Under the pieces are notes generated by a model, which had not been told where the DNA came from, searched no databases, and worked only from the letters and a program-made list of their open reading frames with translations. A program made the translations under genes and the position numbers. A stretch of 64,000 bases of DNA from the NCBI GenBank assembly GCA_902517565.1, contig CABYCU010000005.1, positions 1-64,000 on the forward strand. Direction: 5' to 3'. Below are positions 9,770 through 19,795 of the stretch, piece after piece. Source of the stretch: an uncultured SAR86 cluster bacterium. Its GTDB lineage: Bacteria; Pseudomonadota; Gammaproteobacteria; Magnimaribacterales; Magnimaribacteraceae. How positions within the stretch are numbered: position 1 is the first letter of the stretch; every line of letters begins with the position of its first letter.

Positions 9770-10897
9770 ATGAGTAAAACTATAGATCTGGCTAAGGAGC
9801 TCATTTCGAAAAAATCGATTACGCCCGACGATGCAGGCTGCCAGCAACTTATAGCTGAAAGATTAAATAAATTAGGCTTTAAGGTAGAACATTTAAGATA
9901 TGGTAATGTTGATAATTTATGGGCTACCCTAGGAGTGTCAGGACCTCTATTTGCCTTTCTTGGACATACAGATGTCGTGCCCACTGGCCCTATTGAAGAT
10001 TGGGACAGTGATCCTTTCATTGCAACAGACAAAGGTAACTTAATAGTTGGCAGAGGATCAGCGGACATGAAAGGTAGTGTTGCAGCTTTTATAACTTCGA
10101 TTGAAGATTTTTTGGGTGATCACCCCTCACTAACCGGAAGAATTGGTGTGCTTCTAACAAGTGACGAGGAAGGTCCTGCCGTTAATGGTGTGTGTAAAGT
10201 TGTTGAATATCTTGAACAAAAAGGAGAAAAGATAGACTGGTGTCTTGTGGGAGAGCCTACAGCGGATAATAAAGTTGGTGATGTTATCAAGATAGGTAGA
10301 AGAGGTTCTGTTTCGGCAAAAATTATTGTTAAAGGTACTCAAGGACATGTTGCGTATCCGGATAAAGCCAATAATCCCATTCATATGTTCTCATTGCCTC
10401 TTGCGGAGTTGTCTGAGTTAAGTTGGGAAGATCAAACAGGGAAATTTCAAGATAGTGTTTTACAAATTTCTAATTTAAATTCTGGAACTGGGGCAACAAA
10501 CGTTATTCCTGGCGAATTGGAGTTAGATTTAAATGTTCGACACTCACCATCAACTTCAGTAGAACAAATAAAACAAGATGTTGAATCTATAATTAGTAAG
10601 TATGAAATTGAATATGAGAGTACTTGGAAAATAGGTGGAAAACCTTTTCTGACAACTCAAGAAGTACTCATACAGGCTGTAAAAGATTCTATAAAGGAAG
10701 TTTCTGGAATCGATGCTTTATGTAGTACTGATGGAGGAACTTCAGATGGGAGATTTATTGCTCCGACAGGTTCTGAAGTTGTAGAGCTTGGGCCGGGAAA
10801 TGCTTCTATTCACAAAATTAATGAGAGTGTAAAAAAAGAAGATTTAGAGGAATTAAATAAAATTTACAAAACTTTACTAATTAAACTTGTTTCATAG
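9770..10897 (+). CDS. dapE: succinyl-diaminopimelate desuccinylase
   Basis: DapE is a di-zinc M20 hydrolase that releases LL-diaminopimelate from its N-succinyl form. The 375-residue protein shows the zinc and catalytic motifs: FLGHTDVVPTGP (His), GRGSADMKGSVAAF (bridging Asp), TSDEEGPA (catalytic Glu pair), GEPTA, and the late TDGGTSDGRF plus LGPGNASIHKINE (His ligand). The dimerisation domain lies between residues about 180 and 295. With the upstream aminotransferase and dapD it gives three consecutive steps of the succinylase branch; dapB is at 48523-49263. The 3' end faces the convergent peptide transporter. Confidence 0.96.
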   Translation: MSKTIDLAKELISKKSITPDDAGCQQLIAERLNKLGFKVEHLRYGNVDNLWATLGVSGPLFAFLGHTDVVPTGPIEDWDSDPFIATDKGNLIVGRGSADMKGSVAAFITSIEDFLGDHPSLTGRIGVLLTSDEEGPAVNGVCKVVEYLEQKGEKIDWCLVGEPTADNKVGDVIKIGRRGSVSAKIIVKGTQGHVAYPDKANNPIHMFSLPLAELSELSWEDQTGKFQDSVLQISNLNSGTGATNVIPGELELDLNVRHSPSTSVEQIKQDVESIISKYEIEYESTWKIGGKPFLTTQEVLIQAVKDSIKEVSGIDALCSTDGGTSDGRFIAPTGSEVVELGPGNASIHKINESVKKEDLEELNKIYKTLLIKLVS

Positions 10898-10905
10898 AAA
10901 TAGTA

Positions 10906-10928
10906 GAAACTTAGAAATTTTAAGTTTC
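10906..10928. terminator. weak inverted repeat between convergent dapE and peptide transporter genes
   Basis: GAAACTTA (10906-10913) and TAAGTTTC (10921-10928) form a perfect 8-bp, A/T-rich stem around a 7-base loop, overlapping the stop of the transporter gene. There is no T-run on either side, so it may slow or end transcription in both directions only weakly. Confidence 0.4.
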
Positions 10929-12407
10929 TTCATCTAACTCAGTTGCCTTAACAAATTTATTTGCAATCAAAAGAAAAATTCCTACAAAACATAATGCAAG
11001 AATGATTTGTTGAAAGAGATCAGGCATAGAAGATATTCCAGACTCAAATGATTTACTAGCGAGAAGCCCAGCCAAACCGGCTGCCAATGAAGAAGATAAG
11101 AACCAGATACCCATCATTTGACCTCGATATTTAATAGGAGAATATTTAGCAGTCGCTGATAGTCCGACAGGACTAAGGCAAAGTTCGCCTAATGTGTGAA
11201 ATAAATAAGTAATAAGAAGAAATTGTATACCTGCCTTTTCGTTCTGCATCGCGGCTTCAACTCCAAAAATAATTACAAAAAATCCTATTGCCATTAAAAA
11301 ACAGCCCAAAGCAAATTTCTGCGGAGTGTCTGGATCTAAGTTACGTTTTCCAAGCATAATCCAGAACGCCGCAAAGAAAGGAGCAAATATTACTACCATC
11401 AAAGGATTCGCAACTTGTAAGAATGTAGCTGGCATTTCCCACCCGAATACATATAAATCAGTATAGTCTTTAGCAAATAAATTTAATGAAGAACCACCCT
11501 GATCAAAGCCTGCCCAAAAAAGAACTGAACCAAAAAAGAGAAGAAGCAACATTTTCATATTGTTAGTTTCAATTTTGTTCAGACCTGCAAAGAAAAATAA
11601 ATAGACAAAGTAAGAAACTGCAACAACTAAAATTAGATATACTATTAATTGATTAAGAAGAGCGGGATTAATGCTCCAAAAACCCACTAAACCTGTAATA
11701 ACTATAAGTGCAATAATCGCAGAGGAATATTTAAATAGTGATAGGTATTTAGCTTGATCTTCTTCGGCTGACAATTTTGGAAACTTTCCAGCTTCGCCTA
11801 AAGAATTACTGGTAAAGATATATTGTAATACTCCAAAGGTCATTCCAACTCCTGCAGCTCCAAATCCCCAATGCCAGCCTACTTTTTCTCCTAAATAACC
11901 ACATACGAGGAAACCAAGCATACTTCCAATATTTATTGACATATAGAATATGGTATATCCAGAATCTATTCTTAAATCTCCTGGTTTGTATAACTGACCT
12001 ACAATAGTTGAGATATTTGGTTTCAATAATCCTGTGCCAATTGATACAAGGACTAGACCTAGAAAGAAAGTCTTATCGTAAGGAATTGCCAGAACATAAT
12101 GACCTAAAGTGATAATAATTGCTCCAAATAGGACAGTTCTCTGAGCGCCAAATATTTTGTCCGCTATCCAGCCGCCTGGAACGCAAAGAAAATAAACTGA
12201 GGCACCATAAACTCCATATATAGCCATTGCCTCCGGGGCGCTCAGATCCATTCCTCCATCAGTTATTTCTCGAGTCATGAAAAGGACAAGCAAACCTCTC
12301 ATACCATAAAACGACATCCTCTCCCACATCTCTGTCAAAAAGAGAGTAACTAAACCCTTAGGATGACCTAAAAAATAAGTATCACTAGACTTTGAAATTT
12401 CATTCAT
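10920..12407 (-). CDS. proton-dependent oligopeptide transporter (POT/PTR2 family)
   Basis: This 495-residue inner membrane protein of the major facilitator superfamily should import di- and tripeptides with protons. It has the family signature EMWERMSFYGMRG (the ExxER motif, residues 26-38), a loop motif GGWIADKIFGAQRTVLFG, the PTR2 signature YTIFYMSINIGSMLGFLVCGYLGE (read in part) and ELCLSPVGLSATAKYSP in the C-terminal half, with about 14 hydrophobic segments. A good ribosome binding site (AAGGATT) precedes the ATG. It stands alone, convergent with dapE and divergent from the RDD gene. Substrate range (peptide or a modified amino acid) cannot be told from sequence. Confidence 0.92.
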   Translation of the reverse strand: MNEISKSSDTYFLGHPKGLVTLFLTEMWERMSFYGMRGLLVLFMTREITDGGMDLSAPEAMAIYGVYGASVYFLCVPGGWIADKIFGAQRTVLFGAIIITLGHYVLAIPYDKTFFLGLVLVSIGTGLLKPNISTIVGQLYKPGDLRIDSGYTIFYMSINIGSMLGFLVCGYLGEKVGWHWGFGAAGVGMTFGVLQYIFTSNSLGEAGKFPKLSAEEDQAKYLSLFKYSSAIIALIVITGLVGFWSINPALLNQLIVYLILVVAVSYFVYLFFFAGLNKIETNNMKMLLLLFFGSVLFWAGFDQGGSSLNLFAKDYTDLYVFGWEMPATFLQVANPLMVVIFAPFFAAFWIMLGKRNLDPDTPQKFALGCFLMAIGFFVIIFGVEAAMQNEKAGIQFLLITYLFHTLGELCLSPVGLSATAKYSPIKYRGQMMGIWFLSSSLAAGLAGLLASKSFESGISSMPDLFQQIILALCFVGIFLLIANKFVKATELDEET

Positions 12408-12463
12408 AATAATCCTTTAATATTCATATAGAATAACTAAAAAAATACCTTATCTAAATAAAT

Positions 12464-12874
12464 ATGGCAAATGCTGGATTCTTTCGCAGAATTTTTTCTC
12501 TTGTTTATGACTCGCTCGTTATCATAGGTATTATTTTTTCACTTACCTTACTTTTAGTTTTTTTGAATGGTGGCTCGCCAAAAACAGGGGAAATTGCCGA
12601 TTATATTCAGCTGCTAATAACAGTTTTATCTGGTCCAATCTTTTATACATATTTTTGGTTAGTTAATGACGGCCAAACGATTGGGATGCAAGCGTGGAAA
12701 ATTAGATTAATTTCCGACCAAACACTTTCAGTAAGAATTTGTTTATTGAGATGCGCTTTTTCAACTTTCTCATTTCTGTTTTTAGGGATTGGGTATTTAT
12801 ATATATTGCTAAATAGTGAGAATAAGTCCTTATCAGATTTGGCAACAAATACTAGGGTATGCAAAATTAACTAG
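12464..12874 (+). CDS. RDD family membrane protein
   Basis: This small protein of 136 residues has three to four hydrophobic segments and begins FFRRIFSLVYDSLVI, with the Arg and Asp pattern that names the RDD domain; GQTIGMQAWKIRLI follows the second segment, as in the family. Function is unknown in most bacteria; some relatives have been linked to ion transport. RDD genes sit beside lptF/lptG in several gammaproteobacteria, and here its last 8 bp overlap the 3' end of lptG on the other strand. No clear ribosome binding site is visible before the ATG. Confidence 0.85.
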   Translation: MANAGFFRRIFSLVYDSLVIIGIIFSLTLLLVFLNGGSPKTGEIADYIQLLITVLSGPIFYTYFWLVNDGQTIGMQAWKIRLISDQTLSVRICLLRCAFSTFSFLFLGIGYLYILLNSENKSLSDLATNTRVCKIN

Positions 12875-13925
12875 GTTTCCATTTCCAGACAATAATAGTC
12901 ACAGCCAAGACAAATATCATAGGCAAAATAACCGCCGCAAGGGGTAACAAAAAAGATACAACAGCCATACTTTCAAAAAGGCTTTGAACGATATTAAGCG
13001 AAAATGCGAATACCAACCCTATCAGTAGACGTTGTCCTAGATTTTGATCTCGTACTTGTGTAAAGACGAAAGAAGAAGCCAATATTATTAATAATAAAGA
13101 TGAAATTGGATGAAAAATTTTTCTCCATAATTCTAAGGTTAAATTATTTTTTCTATACTCAGAGACCTCTTCATCAATAGCTCCTTTTAATTCACGAATT
13201 GAAAGATACTTAGGCGATAAGATTTTTCTCATGTCTTTTTGACTGGGTGCGCTTTCCCAGATCAATGTTTTTTCTGAAGTTTTAGAGCCGTCTCTAATGT
13301 TTATGATTTCTGAGTTGATTAAGTTCCAAATATCTCTTTCCTTCGTTGCAGAATCAGAATAAATGATTCTTCTAATACCCCACTCCTCATCTAGTTCATA
13401 AATTTTAATTTTCTTAATAGTTTGACGATTAGGGGAAGATTTGAAATATGTTATTGCAGAGTCAGAAGTAAACCAATGTCCGTCATCTGAGGAGATTTGA
13501 TTTTGTTTGATTAATCTATTTTCTTCATTAGATTGTAATAACGAAGGTAAAGTAGTTTCCTGAAGAAAGAATCCCAAAATTATCAATACCAAGGATGGTT
13601 TTAATGATGCGATTAATATCCTAAAATTAGATTTGCCTAGTATTCTTGTACCGATCATCTCACCTTCTTCCTTCAAACTCCCCAATCCAATTAGAACTCC
13701 TAATAAGCATATGTATGATAAATATTCATATAAAGAGCCTGGTATTAGTAAAAGGGAATAAAAAAAGGCGTCGTTAAAGTTATAAGAGATTGATATGTCG
13801 GAAATTTCAGATATGAAAGAAAATAAAAAATCTAAGATAATTATTGCAGTGCCTACAATGCAAATACCAAAAAATACTTTCTTTGAAATATTTCTTTCAA
13901 TTAAGTCTCCGACAAACCAATTCAT
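12867..13925 (-). CDS. lptG: LPS export ABC transporter permease LptG
   Basis: LptG is one of two inner membrane permeases of the LptB2FG complex that extracts lipopolysaccharide and passes it to the LptC-A bridge. The 352-residue protein has the YjgP/YjgQ architecture: hydrophobic segments near residues 18-37, 60-82 and 102-120, a periplasmic beta-jellyroll-like domain (about 135-265), then three more segments at the C-terminus. Assignment as G rather than F rests on it being the second gene of the pair and on its overall similarity. It overlaps lptF by an ATGA and ends across the RDD gene. Confidence 0.93.
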   Translation of the reverse strand: MNWFVGDLIERNISKKVFFGICIVGTAIIILDFLFSFISEISDISISYNFNDAFFYSLLLIPGSLYEYLSYICLLGVLIGLGSLKEEGEMIGTRILGKSNFRILIASLKPSLVLIILGFFLQETTLPSLLQSNEENRLIKQNQISSDDGHWFTSDSAITYFKSSPNRQTIKKIKIYELDEEWGIRRIIYSDSATKERDIWNLINSEIINIRDGSKTSEKTLIWESAPSQKDMRKILSPKYLSIRELKGAIDEEVSEYRKNNLTLELWRKIFHPISSLLLIILASSFVFTQVRDQNLGQRLLIGLVFAFSLNIVQSLFESMAVVSFLLPLAAVILPMIFVLAVTIIVWKWKPS

Positions 13926-14923
13926 CTCGACCTTCCATATGAATAAAAATTGAGGAACATTGCCAAAATTAAGAATATGAAATGCGTCGCAATAAGAGAT
14001 TCTATTTGTTCACTTACTTCTCCCTTTAAGCTCAATAAAAATCCTGAATAGATGGAAAATACTAAAAGGCCTGGAAATACTCTTGAGTACCTCCCTTTTC
14101 TTGGGGAAATCTTACTTAAGGGAACGGCTATAAAAACAGATACAGCCGTCATTATGCATAATGATATGGCCCAGAAAATGGGTTTTTGAGCATCTTTAGA
14201 CTCCATGAATTTATATGGGTCTTTTTGATTTAAATAATTATTCAACGAGAAACTTTGAAACTCTATAGAGGATAAATTATTTCCTTTATTATCTTGGTAA
14301 ATTAGCCCTTCCTGAAATACTAAAGTATCAGAAGAAGAATCATTCACTTTGAATGCCTTGGCAATCAACACACTATCTTTATTTGTTTGTTGATCTCTTA
14401 TACTCAAGAAGACTTGTTTTAAATCTTCTTGGTCTTTGCTCATTGCGTATAAACGTATTCCTTGTCCTAACTTATGAAATTCTCCCGGTGTGAGAGAACT
14501 ATAAGAATCCTCTAAAGTTTTGATATTTAATAAATCATTAACTTTTGATGTTAGATTTGGATTTAGAATCGACGAAAAATAGAATAACAAAATGCATATG
14601 AGGGCTGCTGGTATAGTTAATAGATAATAGACTGTGGTTGGATTAAATCCAGACTGCTCCATTATTATAAATTCACCTTCGGATCTAAATTTACCCAATG
14701 CTAAAATTATGGATAAGAAAAACCCTAAAGGTAATATTAGTTCTAAGAATTCAGGTAATCTGAGTAATATGATAGAAAAAACTATTTCAGCATTTATCTC
14801 TCCTCGTGCAGCTTGTTCTAAATATTGAATTGATCTTGACGAAACTATAATCAAAATAAATATTAAGCTTATGGCTAAAGTATATGAGAAAATACTCTTT
14901 AAGAAATAACGATTTAAAATCAT
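13922..14923 (-). CDS. lptF: LPS export ABC transporter permease LptF
   Basis: LptF pairs with LptG in the inner membrane LPS exporter. The 333-residue protein begins MILNRYFLKSIFSYTLAISL, typical of the family, and has three N-terminal membrane segments, a periplasmic domain (about residues 125-250) and three C-terminal segments. It is the first gene of the lptF-lptG pair and is divergent from pepA with 129 bases between them, the arrangement known in E. coli and Pseudomonas. The 4-bp overlap with lptG suggests coupled synthesis of the two permeases. Confidence 0.93.
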   Translation of the reverse strand: MILNRYFLKSIFSYTLAISLIFILIIVSSRSIQYLEQAARGEINAEIVFSIILLRLPEFLELILPLGFFLSIILALGKFRSEGEFIIMEQSGFNPTTVYYLLTIPAALICILLFYFSSILNPNLTSKVNDLLNIKTLEDSYSSLTPGEFHKLGQGIRLYAMSKDQEDLKQVFLSIRDQQTNKDSVLIAKAFKVNDSSSDTLVFQEGLIYQDNKGNNLSSIEFQSFSLNNYLNQKDPYKFMESKDAQKPIFWAISLCIMTAVSVFIAVPLSKISPRKGRYSRVFPGLLVFSIYSGFLLSLKGEVSEQIESLIATHFIFLILAMFLNFYSYGRSR

Positions 14924-15052
14924 AAAACTAATATTGGATACTCTCGATAGTTAATCCTACTCTTAATTAGACTAATATTCTCTAAAGAAGTTTACTTTTG
15001 TTAATTATTGGTAAAATATCGTTAGTATCAAACTTTTTAAAAAGGAAAAAAA

Positions 15053-16567
15053 ATGAAAAAAAGACTTGCGCTAGATATAAAACAAGAACTCTCTAAAAAT
15101 ATCTTAAAAATAAAAACCGATGTACTGGTTTTAGGGGTTCATGAAGGCAAGGTCTTAAATACCTCGGCTAAAGAAATTGATAATGCTACTAATGGTATTA
15201 TAAAAAAGCTAGCTAAAAGAGGAGAGTTTGAGGCAAAAATTGGACAAACGGCTTATGTAGCGACTAATGACGGCACCTCTTCCGACCGAATATTCCTGGT
15301 AGGTTTTGGTAAAGCATCGAAAAGTCTTAATAATGAAAACTTAGACAAGTTATCTCTAGCAATAACTGGATGTTTAACATCTAAGAAATCTAGTAGCGGT
15401 GTTGTTAATATACCTTCTATAAGATACGACTCTAAAGACCTTAGTGATTCTAGTTTTCTTCAAAAGTTGGGTACCTCTATTGAAGAAAAAGTTTATACAT
15501 ATGATGCTAAATTAAACAAAAAAAATAAAAAGACTAACAGTCTTAAAAAAGTATCATTTACGATAGATTCTGGAGAAAGTCTTGTAAAGTTAAGGAAAGG
15601 TTTAAGGACTGGACAAGCAATTGGCCAAGGAATGAATGTAGCAAAAGATTTAGCGAATCTTCCTGGAAATATCTGCACTCCCTCTTACTTAGCTAGCACC
15701 TCTAAATCAGCAGCTAACAAATATAGCAATCTGAGCTGTAGAATTTATGGCGAGAAAGAAATGAAAAAAATGGGAATGGATTGTTTGCTATCAGTCGGTA
15801 ACGGAAGTGCTCAAGAGTCTAAATTAATATCAATGAACTATCAGGGTGGAAAAAAAGGTGCTAAACCTTATGCAATTGTTGGAAAAGGAATAACCTTCGA
15901 TACAGGAGGAATTAGCTTGAAGCCACCAGCCACTATGGATGAAATGAAATTTGATATGTGTGGTGCTGCCAGTGTCATTGGAACTATGCAGGTAATTGCC
16001 GAACTTAAGCTCCCTATTAATCTTATCGGTGTGGTAGCTAGTGCTGAGAATATGCCAGGAAGTAAGGCGACTAAACCCGGAGACGTTGTGAAAACCATGT
16101 CAGGACAGACAGTTGAAATCTTAAATACGGATGCAGAAGGTAGATTAGTTCTAGCCGATGCTCTAACTTATGTAGAAAGATTTAAGCCTGTTTCGGTTGT
16201 TGATATTGCAACATTAACTGGAGCGGTAATTATGGCTCTTGGATATTCAACTTCGGGGCTAATGAGTAATAATGAAAAATTAGCTAAAGAATTATTAGAT
16301 GCAGGTGATAAAGCTTCAGATAGAGCCTGGCAATTACCAATCTGGGATAGTTATCAAAAAGATTTAGATAGTAATTTTGCTGATATAGCTAATATAGGTG
16401 GTCGTGCTGGCACAATTACTGCTGCATGCTTCTTATCAAGATTTGCTGAAAATTATCCCTGGGCTCATTTAGATGTTGCTGGAACAGCTAGTTATAAAGG
16501 AGCCGCTAAGGGTGGCTCAGGAAGACCAGTTCCTTTGCTAAGCCAATATTTAATAGATAAAGCTTAA
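15053..16567 (+). CDS. pepA: leucyl aminopeptidase (M17 family)
   Basis: PepA is a cytoplasmic di-zinc aminopeptidase that releases N-terminal residues from peptides; in E. coli it also binds DNA in carAB control and Xer recombination. The 504-residue protein has VGKGITFDTGGISLKP (metal-binding Lys/Asp, about residue 276) and the M17 signature NTDAEGRLVLADALTY (about 355-370). The ATG follows a clear AAAAGGAAAAAAA ribosome binding site. It heads the conserved pepA-holC-valS set, with 2 bases to holC, and is divergent from lptF. Whether it keeps the DNA-binding role cannot be seen from sequence. Confidence 0.96.
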   Translation: MKKRLALDIKQELSKNILKIKTDVLVLGVHEGKVLNTSAKEIDNATNGIIKKLAKRGEFEAKIGQTAYVATNDGTSSDRIFLVGFGKASKSLNNENLDKLSLAITGCLTSKKSSSGVVNIPSIRYDSKDLSDSSFLQKLGTSIEEKVYTYDAKLNKKNKKTNSLKKVSFTIDSGESLVKLRKGLRTGQAIGQGMNVAKDLANLPGNICTPSYLASTSKSAANKYSNLSCRIYGEKEMKKMGMDCLLSVGNGSAQESKLISMNYQGGKKGAKPYAIVGKGITFDTGGISLKPPATMDEMKFDMCGAASVIGTMQVIAELKLPINLIGVVASAENMPGSKATKPGDVVKTMSGQTVEILNTDAEGRLVLADALTYVERFKPVSVVDIATLTGAVIMALGYSTSGLMSNNEKLAKELLDAGDKASDRAWQLPIWDSYQKDLDSNFADIANIGGRAGTITAACFLSRFAENYPWAHLDVAGTASYKGAAKGGSGRPVPLLSQYLIDKA

Positions 16568-16569
16568 GG

Positions 16570-17013
16570 ATGGTAGAAGCTACTTTTATAGCTTCTGGTA
16601 AAACTATTAAGGAAGCGTTGGACTTTTCAGCTCATCTTACACATAAGATTTTGATTGGAGATGATATGGCAGAGGCTGCAAAAAAGGTAGATATCTTCTG
16701 CAATAATATTAAAGATGCAAACTTATTGGATGCAATCCTCTGGGAAAGACCAAAATACTCTATTATTTCGCATAATTTTGTAAATAATTGTTCTGATGAG
16801 ATTGTGAAAATTGGCTACCCAGGAACAAAATTCTCATTAGACTCTGATTCATTAATCAATATATCTCCCGACTTACCTCCTAACCTTGATAGTTATAAGA
16901 ATTATTTCCAGCTAGTAATTATGGACGGAAATGAACTTAGAAAGAGAGCAGCTACAACATGGACAAAATGCAAAGAGATGGGGATTGACATAAGATTTCT
17001 AGAGACAATATGA
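16570..17013 (+). CDS. holC: DNA polymerase III chi subunit
   Basis: HolC (chi) links the clamp loader to SSB through the psi subunit. The 147-residue protein has the family pattern: an N-terminal strand, AEAAKKVDIFCNN, then LLDAILWERPKYSIISHNF, where the chi family has its conserved W..P..F.PH-like segment. It sits between pepA and valS exactly as in E. coli and overlaps valS by an ATGA. The likely partner, a divergent psi subunit, is encoded at 24743-25144. Confidence 0.9.
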   Translation: MVEATFIASGKTIKEALDFSAHLTHKILIGDDMAEAAKKVDIFCNNIKDANLLDAILWERPKYSIISHNFVNNCSDEIVKIGYPGTKFSLDSDSLINISPDLPPNLDSYKNYFQLVIMDGNELRKRAATTWTKCKEMGIDIRFLETI

Positions 17014-19757
17014 AAAAAAACTACGAGCCTAGTTCATCTGAAATAGAAACCTATAAGAACTGGGAAGATTCTGATTTCTTTAAGGCCAAACCAGATGAGT
17101 CAAAGGAAGCCTTTTGTATAATGATCCCTCCTCCAAATGTCACTGGTACGCTTCATATGGGTCATGGTTTCCAAAATACTCTGATGGACTCACTAATTCG
17201 CTTCAAAAGAATGGCAGGATACGATGTGTTGTGGCAAGTCGGAGTTGATCATGCTGGTATCGCTACCCAAATGGTAGTTGAAAGACAACTTGAAGCGGAG
17301 GGTTTAGCAAGAGAGCAGATAGGAAGAGAAAAGTTTGAAGAGAGAGTATGGCAATGGAAGGAGCAATCAGGAAATAAAATAACTCAGCAATTAAGAAGGC
17401 TCGGCGCTTCGGTAGATTGGTCTAGAGAAGCCTTCACGATGAGTGAAGATTTAAGCCTAGCAGTAAAAGAAGTCTTTATAAAATTATATGAACAGGGTTT
17501 GATTTATCGAGGGGAAAGGCTAGTAAATTGGGATACTGAGCTTGGAACCGCCCTGTCAGATTTGGAAGTGTCTTCGGAAGAGGAAGATGGATATTTATGG
17601 TATATAAATTATTTTACTCCTGATAATGTAAAACTTACTGTTGCAACTACCAGGCCAGAAACATTACTTGGAGATACAGCTCTAGCAGTTAATCCAGAAG
17701 ACGAGAGATATAAAGAACTTATTGGTAAAAAAGTTATCTTACCAATTACTAACATACAAGTTCCTATAATTGGTGACGATTATGTTGAGTCTGGATTTGG
17801 AACTGGTTGCGTAAAAATCACTCCTGCTCATGACTTTAATGATTTCCAAATAGGCAAGAGACATAACCTGCCAACCATAAACATATTAAATATGGATGGT
17901 ACTTTGAACGAAAATGTACCTACAAAATATCAAGGCCTGTCTACAGAAGAAGCTAGAAAGAGTATTCTTGAAGAGTTAGAGGTGACAGGACATTTACATA
18001 AGACTGAACCTTATAAAGTACAAATCCCTAGGAGCGAAAGAAGTAATTCAATACTACAGCCTTTAGTGACGAATCAGTGGTTTGTTGATGTAGATAAACT
18101 CTCACAAGAAGCCATCAGAGTAGTAAAGGAGGATGAAACTAAGTTCATTCCAAAAAATTGGGAGAATACCTATTTTAATTGGATGAACGAAATTCAAGAC
18201 TGGTGCATTAGTAGACAGCTCTGGTGGGGTCATAGGATACCTGCTTGGTTTGACGATGAAGGTAATATATTTGTTGGAACCTCAGAAGATGAAGTCAGAA
18301 AAAAATATAAACTCAATAATAAGAATCTAAAACAAGAGGATGATGTTCTCGATACTTGGTTTTCATCAGCTTTATGGACTTTCTCAACTTTAGGATGGCC
18401 TAAAAAAGAAAATTTACTTTCGAGATATCACCCTACAAGCGTCTTAGTTACTGGATTTGACATTATCTTCTTTTGGGTCGCAAGAATGATCATGATGACA
18501 ACACATTTCATTAATGAAGTCCCCTTTAAAAAGATACTTATTCATGGGCTGATAAAGGACTCTGAGGGACAGAAAATGTCAAAGTCTAAAGGCAATACAC
18601 TAGATCCATTAGATATTATCGATGGTATAAATCTAGAAACTCTAATTGATAAAAGGACTGAAGGTCTGATGCAACCTCAAATGAAAGAACGCATTATTAA
18701 ACAAACAAAAAAGGAGTTCCCTGAAGGCATCCAGCCCTACGGAACTGATGCTTTAAGATTAACCTTCTGCTCTCTGGCTTCAGGAGGCAGAGATATAAAC
18801 TTTGATGTTAAACGCGTGGAAGGATACAGAAATTTTTGTAATAAATTATGGAATGCCGCGAGGTTCATAGACTTAAATATTGAAAACTTCGGAATTTCTA
18901 AGACTAGAAGCCAAACAACTGTTGATGCCTGGATAGACCATAAGTTTGATGAGACCTTAAAAAAAGTTCATAAATCTTTCGACGAATTCAGGTTTGATTT
19001 AGCAACTAAAGCAATTTATGAATTTATTTGGTATGAATTTTGTGATTGGTTCATAGAAATGCATAAAATAAGCCTTAATGATAAGAATATTAATAATGCT
19101 GAGATTGTTAGATCCATGGTTTATATTCTTGAGAAAACATTAAGGCTTGCTCATCCCATCATGCCTTTTATAACAGAAGAGATTTGGCAACAGTTAAAGC
19201 CTCATCTTGAATTACCTGAAGACAGCATAATGATTTGCTCCTATCCATTAGAATTAAAAAATAAATTTGAGGCTGATTTTGAAACAATTGAATGGCTTAA
19301 GATTATTGTCTCTGGCATCAGAAATATTAGGGGTGAATTACTAATCAAGCCATCAACTCAAATACCCATTATATTTAAAGGAGGCACAGCAAAAGACAAA
19401 GAAAATTTAGACAAAGTTACTAATTACATAAACAAGCTCTGTAGTCTTAGAGATATTAAATGGATTGGTGACGAATCTGAAGATCCTCCTTCATCAATAT
19501 TCATCTTTAATACCTTAAAAGTAATGATTCCTCTGGAAGGTCTAATAAATCCGAATGAAGAAACAGAAAGACTTACAAAAAAAATATCAAAAGTCTTGAA
19601 AGAAAAAGAAATGCTGGAAAGCAAGCTGAGTAATAAATCCTTTGTGGATAATGCTCCAAAAGATTTAGTGGCCGATCAACAAGAAAGATTTAATGTATTG
19701 TCTGAGGAATTAGAGAATTTAAATAACCAGCTTAACGAAATAAGGAAATTGGTATAG
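17010..19757 (+). CDS. valS: valyl-tRNA synthetase
   Basis: ValS charges tRNA-Val. At 915 residues it has the expected class I layout: the HIGH-like signature TLHMGHGF (about residues 46-53), QVGVDHAGIATQMV, an editing (CP1) domain starting near residue 190 (TTRPETLLGDTALAV), the KMSKS motif in QKMSKSKGNTLDP (about 520-532), an anticodon-binding helical domain and a C-terminal coiled coil (about 850-915) with repeated Leu/Lys/Glu heptads. It overlaps holC by 4 bp and ends the pepA-holC-valS operon. No terminator is visible after the stop. Confidence 0.98.
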   Translation: MKKNYEPSSSEIETYKNWEDSDFFKAKPDESKEAFCIMIPPPNVTGTLHMGHGFQNTLMDSLIRFKRMAGYDVLWQVGVDHAGIATQMVVERQLEAEGLAREQIGREKFEERVWQWKEQSGNKITQQLRRLGASVDWSREAFTMSEDLSLAVKEVFIKLYEQGLIYRGERLVNWDTELGTALSDLEVSSEEEDGYLWYINYFTPDNVKLTVATTRPETLLGDTALAVNPEDERYKELIGKKVILPITNIQVPIIGDDYVESGFGTGCVKITPAHDFNDFQIGKRHNLPTINILNMDGTLNENVPTKYQGLSTEEARKSILEELEVTGHLHKTEPYKVQIPRSERSNSILQPLVTNQWFVDVDKLSQEAIRVVKEDETKFIPKNWENTYFNWMNEIQDWCISRQLWWGHRIPAWFDDEGNIFVGTSEDEVRKKYKLNNKNLKQEDDVLDTWFSSALWTFSTLGWPKKENLLSRYHPTSVLVTGFDIIFFWVARMIMMTTHFINEVPFKKILIHGLIKDSEGQKMSKSKGNTLDPLDIIDGINLETLIDKRTEGLMQPQMKERIIKQTKKEFPEGIQPYGTDALRLTFCSLASGGRDINFDVKRVEGYRNFCNKLWNAARFIDLNIENFGISKTRSQTTVDAWIDHKFDETLKKVHKSFDEFRFDLATKAIYEFIWYEFCDWFIEMHKISLNDKNINNAEIVRSMVYILEKTLRLAHPIMPFITEEIWQQLKPHLELPEDSIMICSYPLELKNKFEADFETIEWLKIIVSGIRNIRGELLIKPSTQIPIIFKGGTAKDKENLDKVTNYINKLCSLRDIKWIGDESEDPPSSIFIFNTLKVMIPLEGLINPNEETERLTKKISKVLKEKEMLESKLSNKSFVDNAPKDLVADQQERFNVLSEELENLNNQLNEIRKLV

Positions 19758-19795
19758 GCCTTACCTTTCCAATGTGGTTATAATTTAAAATAAAA

